Shown one piece after another: positions 58,571 to 64,000 of a DNA stretch of 64,000 nt. The number at the start of each line of letters is the position of its first letter. Positions within the stretch are counted from its first letter, which is position 1. The notes under the pieces were generated by a model, which worked only from the letters and a program-made list of their open reading frames with translations, was not told where the DNA came from and did not search any database. Location of the stretch: the NCBI GenBank assembly GCA_015680685.1, contig MNCI01003613.1:947861-1011860 (forward strand), read 5' to 3'. The stretch comes from Gnetum montanum (lineage: Eukaryota; Streptophyta; Gnetopsida; Gnetales; Gnetaceae). Made by a program: the position numbers and the translations under genes.

Positions 58571-61340
58571 TTCTTCACCATTTTGGGGATTACCTTAATT
58601 TTTCTATTGCCAAATGTTAAGGATGTTGCTTTCTCCTTCCTTGGTGAGGGAGGAACCATGACTACATGGATGACTTCCTTGTTAGTAGGAATATCCACAC
58701 TAATAGGGATGGAAGTCAACATTTTGATTAGTGCCTCACGATGTGTGGCAAAAGTAATGATCAAGTTATATAGGAGTAAAGTTATGGATTTTTGCTTGAG
58801 GGATTGCTTGACTTGGTCCATTACACTATGTAATATTTTATCATTGGTCATGGGCTTGTTTCCCTAGTTGTGCTTTACTTCTTCCATGCATCCCAAAGTG
58901 CAAACTTCAACTTAGGCTATGTCTATTGTAGCTCTTCCTTTTTGTTTTAGTTGTGGGCTTTGGTGTCCTCCTATGGCTTGTTGGTTGAAGGGGTTAGGCT
59001 AGAGGAGGTCATGGGTATAGCCAAATGGGAGTGGGCTTCAGTTGATCCACTTCCTTTCATGCCTATATATGCTTATCTTCCTTATTTTCAAGCTTATGCT
59101 TATGATTCTTTCTTTGTTTGGCTAAAGGTTTTTGGTTGTCAAATGTTGGCCATGAGGAAGAGATAGTAGCATTGGAAATCACAAGGGATTATTGTTTAGT
59201 TGATTGGTTTATGACTATTTGGGCTATATTCAATTGGGGATCTTGATGAGAAAAGGTTTCCTTGGAGGCACTTGTAATGGTACTCTCATGAAGAAGAGGG
59301 ATCTTGAGCTATGGGAAGCTGAAGAAGCCCTTTTGTTGTAGAGGGGTACTTGAATCATGAATGGTTCTCTTACAAGTCTCTAATCATCATCAATGTTGAA
59401 TGTTGAAATAAAATAAGGGCTATCATTAGCATTCAATGGGTCTTTGTAGACCTACATTAATTTATTTTGTAACTAAACTGGGTTGGAAGCATTTAAGAGT
59501 AGTTTCCCCTTATCTATCATCCTTTTCAAGTCATCCTTTAGCATAAGGTAGAAGTTTGTGTCATGAACAAACAATTGATGATAATGGTAGAAGCATTCTA
59601 GCTTGATATATCTAGGTAGTTGTGGATCATCTTTCATTGCTCAAGAGGGATCCTTGAATATTTCGCATAGTTGTTTATGTTTCTTATGAACAAATTCAAT
59701 CATTGTTTGTGTTCCATGAATCCAATTTTTAATAGTTGGTCTAATAACTCATATGGTTTTAGTGGAAATGTAGTATATTTGGACCTATCCTTCCTTTTGA
59801 AGTTAGGTTTGATTGTTGTCAATGTAGTGGCCCTAGAAGTTCATGGTTGGTTATTGTTGTCATTGGTGGAGGCCTTGGGTGGATTGAACTTTAGCCATTG
59901 GTTCATGGTCTTTCTTTCCTTGGTTATAGTTTCTATGGTAATGTTGTTTTGTTTGCTCTTTTCTTTTTCTCTTCGAGTGTGTTGATTTTTATATGCTATA
60001 TAGGCCAAATCATGACTATTCTTTGTAGCATCCTCTATATTCTTAGTTTATGAGAATGCTTGAAAAAGAGACTATGGGTCAAGGTTTTAGAGTTTAGACT
60101 TGATAAAGTCATTCACTACACCCTTGAATATGGCTAACAAGTGGTTTTTGGCTATAGGCTTTGGTATTTCATTCAATAGTCCATTCCACTAATGAATGAA
60201 TTTCTACATGGGTTCTAAGGACCCTTGCTTAACCTTCATGAGTTGGTTAAGCATTGTATCAAGCTTCAAGTTATTATTGAAGCAGTTGAAAAACTAGGCT
60301 ACTAAGTCCTCCAAAAAGGATATGGATCCTTTGGTTAATGCATGATAATAATCAAGTGCTTTCCTAGTCAAAGATAGAGGGAAAATCCTCATGATGGTAT
60401 GAGGCCATGATAGAAAGAGAAAACATTTAGATCGAAAGCTAATAAGGTGAGCATTAGGATTACCTTCTTCATTATATTTGCTAAATTTGGGAATAGAGAC
60501 ACTAGGATGAAGTGTCAAGGGTGGAACTATAGTACTTATAGGATAATTCTACTAGAAATCCATAATCTTGATAGTCTATGTGGTAGGGGATTTAAACCTT
60601 TTCAACTACTCCATTAGGTCTTGGATCATCTAGAAGACTTAATCCAAGCCTTGCAATGGCCCTATAAATTGTGGAGTTTGCACATATGGTTGTGGCATCA
60701 CGATGTTGTGTTATGGTTATGGCTTGTGGGCAAAACAAAGAAAAAGATGCTTGTGTTACTACTTGAGGCACAAATGGGAAAAATGGGATGTGTGACCCCT
60801 ATGTTGCTTAGAATCCTATGGTGGATCCCACGTGAGTCGATTTGTGGTGGTAAAAACCACCATTAATGGTTTTATATATTGAGACTATCTTGTAAATGAC
60901 ATTGACGTGTTATAGTTTGTTGTTTGTGGCATTGGCTAAGTGTGATGTGTTACTATAATTGGTGTAGGATCCACCTTAGTAGGGTAGGAAGGAGTGGAAG
61001 ATGGTGGCACCATACCCATTAAGAAAATAAAAGCATTAGAGGAAGTTGCTATGACCTTGGGGGATGTTTGTTAGAACAACCCTCCTAGAATGTTTTGAGG
61101 CCTAGATTCTACCTTCAATGCATCCTTCTCTTCTTGGTTTTCCTTAGAGCTATGCTTGTCATCTTCCTATTCCATGGCAATAAATTGGGCTAGGATTCTA
61201 GTATATATGTCATTAAGGGGAATTTGGTCATATGGGTATGGGATGTACTTCTTCCCACTCTTGTGTATGACCTCAAACTCTGTCTTGGTCTTTACTTCAA
61301 TATGTTGAATTAGCATGCTTGCTTGTGTTATCAATATGGC
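58571..61340 (-). pseudogene. Element C gag, broken
   Basis: Minus strand. 58851-58549 holds VKQSLKQKSITLLLYNLI and VIHVVMVPPSPRKE, matching B. A zinc-knuckle-like CFYHYHQLFVHDTNFY lies near 59600-59550. The capsid core is at 60518-60294 (LTRKALDYYHALTKGSISFL), and the N-terminal Pro/Gln-rich part lies above 60600. The leader and PBS are missing: near 61340 gag runs straight into LTR sequence. Confidence 0.72.
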
Positions 61341-61344
61341 TGGT

Positions 61345-61804
61345 CAACACTAAAGAGAATGAAATGATGAATTTTGGCTTTTGTGGCTTCCATGCTATGG
61401 GATGTAATTTTCAACACTAGGGGTGAAGACTACATGTTTGGGGGAAACTTCCATGATGAGGGAGGAAGGTTTCTAGGCTATGCATGTGGTCTTCACGATG
61501 AAGGAGGAAATTTTCCAAAACCACCATCCTTCCATGTTGGGGGTAGCTGAGATTTACCCTCTTGCATGTGCTTCCAACATAGAAAAATGTATAACCCCCA
61601 TAAAACCCATCAAATTTTATTTTTTGGCATTCCAAAAGGCAATTTTGACACCCCCACAAGCTCAAATATAGATACTACATGAATTTTTGACTTGGGAAAT
61701 GAGGCTTTAATCAATTATGAGACATTTTTTAGCCCCAATAGTATAAAACCACTATGGGTTACAATTTTTACATTTACAATGAAGTCTTTTCTCAGGTTTT
61801 CCAA
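61345..61804 (-). repeat. Element C 5' LTR remnant
   Basis: Matches 25990-26440 of the 3' LTR (landmarks GAAATGATGAATTTTGGC and CTTGCATGTGCTTCCA). About 1 kb of the LTR, with PBS and leader, is deleted, and the outer end is short by about 50 bp. Divergence from the 3' LTR is far higher than in B. Confidence 0.72.
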
Positions 61805-61807
61805 CTT

Positions 61808-62960
61808 TTAAAAAAAAAATTCTTCAGCCATGAAGAACACAACCAACTTTAATGTGGTTTCTCAACATGGTTAGTGCACACTTGGAGGGTAGATTGCTAG
61901 CAAACCTCTAGACTTTGTTTCTCTCAAAATGTGGTTTCAAAGATACCATACCTTGTATAGCTCTAAGCTCCACTCTAGAGTGATTGGTCTCCATGAATCC
62001 ACTCAACCCCACGAGGTTCCAACAAGCTTAGAATGTGGTTTTCATGATCCCACAACCTTTACAACTTGAGCTCTACTTTGGGGTGTTGTGACACTACACC
62101 AACCACTCAATCCTAGAGGATTCTAAAAAGTTCAAGGATAATTCTTTCTTGTAAGAAGTACATCAACCCCAACAAGGCAACAAAAGAGAAACAAGAATTA
62201 CAAGGAAAGGATGCAATTGATTTGTTGGTCCTTATACTTTAAGGTACATCAAAATTGATTACTTAATAAAATAGCATAGATGATATGATAATAAAGTATA
62301 GTATAAAATCAAATGGTATGGAAAATAAGGTACACAAGTGAAAAATTTAATGATTTCTTTGATTGTGACAAATCATGTACAATACTTGCACAAAAGCTAG
62401 GACAAAAAAGTCTTCTTAGAGCTTGGAAGTTTTTTATAACACCTTGGAATTTGTGCAATGACTATCTAACTACTAGGAAAAACATCTTCTTCGAGATTGC
62501 ATTGTCTCACTTTAAGAAACTTAATTTAGGGGATACATCTCTCCACTAAAGGAGATGTGTATTGTTTTAGCAAGATGTCTTCTTTATTTCTTCTACACTT
62601 CAACCAAGATGTCTTGTACTTTTGGGAGACATCTTCTTAGTTTTTATGCTTTGCTTCCCAAGGCTTTCTTTCATTGATTTGGCTCATCCCTAATAATGGA
62701 AAGTTCTTTATTTTTTTATCATCTTCATCTTTTTCCTTACTGCTACTTAAGTCCTTGTAGTATTTACTTTCAGATCTCATTATAGCTCTCATTCCTAGAA
62801 TCTTCATTTATGTTTGACAAGTCCTTGTGAAATTCACTTTGACATATCATTTCTTGTGCTTTCATTGTGGTCTCCATGTTCTTGTCCTATAAATACAAAA
62901 ATCATACAAACATCCTCATTCTTCATTTTTCTTAAGGTTTTGACATACCAAAAGTCAACA
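61808..62960 (-). repeat. Copia LTR F (same family as D and G)
   Basis: Aligns with the D LTRs from about 61815 (TAATGTGGTTTCTCAACATGG) to AAGGTTTTGACATACCAAAAG, ending TCAACA at 62960. The first 45 bp or so are missing at the junction with C. Confidence 0.75.
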
Positions 62961-63330
62961 TCAGAAACCATCCATGTTGTGTCTTAAAAGAAGAACTTCC
63001 ATAAGAATATTTTTGCTTGTAAATATCTTTGTATCCCATCTTTCCCAAGTTTGGTTGGAATTGATATAGAATTCCCATGGCAAAACTTCTTGTAGGAATA
63101 AGGCATGAACATCCAAATATTTTAACTCTGCTAAGATGCACAGGTATCAATACTAATGCCAGTCCAAGGTCCATGATGGACAAATTAGATATTGTTTATC
63201 ACTTTCTAGGTGTCTTGCAAGCACATTGTATGTTGCAAATTTCATTCTTATTCTTCAATTCTCTACTAGACCATTACTCTTTATGGGTATCATACATGTT
63301 ATCACAATAAGAGTGATTTTTCATGTTGTT
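62961..63330 (-). pseudogene. Copia integrase remnant of element F
   Basis: Minus strand 63183-62932 contains HLSRVKIFGCSCLIP, which resembles the copia LKVFGC.CY integrase motif, and LGKMGYKDIYKQKY. If right, RT and RNase H have been deleted between it and the LTR. Similarity is short and no other domain is visible. Confidence 0.4.
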
Positions 63331-64000
63331 TCTACCATATGATTTAGTTGCAGGATGAATTAATATACATCTTCTTAATTATTTTGATTTACTAACTTAT
63401 TTATCAACTAATTAATTGATTTACTACATTATCTAATTCTTAATGACCTTTCTACCTCACTTAAGACATGGAATCTAGTAGTGTAACTAATGAAAAATTT
63501 AGAGGTTTGGAAAGCTAAGACTATCTATCTACATAGGTTAAACGCTTAATCTTTAGAGGTTAAATTTGTAAGTATTAATAATTAAATTGGTAGGCATAAT
63601 TAGTTACCCTAAGTTGTGTTCTATTAAGGCACAATTTATAATATTGTCAAATTATTGAGTACCTAGATGATAAATCTAACCTTTCCATTTAATTTAGAAA
63701 GGTGAAAAATATTGGAAATGACTATATGTTAAAAAAGTGGATTGTATGCTCAAGTTATGCTAAAATTAAGCCTTTGAGAGTCTTAAGGTACTATGTTGGG
63801 AAAGGGATGAAAACTAATTTTTTGAATTCCATGTGGCAGATTTGACTTCACCACTAGGTTTAGAAGGTTGAAATCTATAGGAAATGACTCTTCATTAATC
63901 AAAAAAAGACTTTTTAAATCAAAGTTATGGCTTTTGAGGTCCAAAACCTTTGGCATGAAAAATGAGACTTCTCAAGAGGTCATCCATTCCAATACTAGTC
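63331..64000. other. AT-rich DNA, unassigned
   Basis: No gene or repeat that I can name. Short inexact repeats with GGTTTGGAAAG/AGGTTGAAAT words and a purine-rich stretch near the end. Confidence 0.4.

Larger units (their letters stand above)
24942..61804 (-). mobile_element. Element C: giant Tat-type Ty3/gypsy retrotransposon, old, split by B
   Basis: Minus strand, about 19.8 kb without B. In + coordinate order it holds: 3' LTR, purine tract, boundary repeats, integrase to RT, boundary repeats, a hairpin satellite, the antisense gene, B inside that gene's exon 6, boundary repeats, protease, gag and a truncated 5' LTR. CTTTT flanks it on both sides (24937-24941 and 61805-61809), a weak candidate target duplication in low-complexity DNA. 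All frames are heavily broken. The right end is approximate. Confidence 0.8.

Noticed and set aside
1-64000. tRNA, rRNA or organelle-derived DNA
   Set aside because: No cloverleaf with a proper T-loop motif, no conserved rRNA blocks and no plastid or mitochondrial genes were seen by eye; a tRNAscan run would settle it.

Overview
This is plant nuclear DNA made almost entirely of LTR retrotransposons in several states of decay. I see no host gene standing on its own, no rRNA, tRNA, CRISPR or organelle DNA. Nested, old, slowly eroded elements, with giant Ty3/gypsy elements of the Tat type (second, archaeal-like RNase H), suggest a seed plant with a very large genome. A gymnosperm is the best guess, but this is inference.

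Three related giant Tat elements dominate. A is on the + strand, 1-15209, and enters the window inside gag. B is on the - strand, 39078-56170, complete, with 1,495-bp LTRs and a 5-bp target duplication ATGTA. C is on the - strand, about 24942-61804, old, and split by B. A minus-strand Ty3/gypsy element E is the oldest scaffold. A cuts its integrase core at 15210, a Ty1/copia element D (about 17090-22561) sits between its RT and protease, and a copia LTR (G, 24013-24941) sits in its gag. C starts inside G, and B lies inside C. A truncated copia element F and unassigned AT-rich DNA close the window.

Layout: A gag-protease 1-1930; A antisense gene 7109-2446 (-); A pol 7829-11316; A 3' LTR 13066-15209; E pol 15210-17090; D 17090-22561; E protease and gag 22600-24012; G LTR; C 3' LTR 24942-26498; C pol 26720-30242 (-); hairpin satellite 31020-34060; C antisense gene 34484-39077 and 56171-57292 (+); B nested at 39078-56170; C gag-protease 57930-61340 (-); C 5' LTR remnant; F 61808 to about 63330.

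The notable feature is a second gene carried by all three Tat elements on the strand opposite to gag-pol, between protease and reverse transcriptase. In B it runs 45938-50059 (+). It reads as eight exons of about 1,100 codons in total, with GT-AG introns at the same places in A, B and C. Exons 2-3 resemble a plant FCP1/NIF (HAD-fold phosphatase) domain that has lost catalytic residues. Exon 4 is an unrecognised conserved domain, exon 7 is coiled-coil-like and exon 8 is acidic. Introns on the antisense strand are invisible to splicing of the sense genomic RNA, which would explain why they survive retrotransposition. Tandem repeats with the core GACCTTAAACTAGCA border this cassette on both sides and recur after integrase in all three elements. 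In B the only clear sense-strand splice signal is an acceptor just before RT, so the cassette may lie inside a gag-pro/pol intron, as known for Ogre elements. All reading frames carry stops, so every copy here looks dead. In B the stops are nearly all of the C-to-T kind expected from decay of methylated cytosines.
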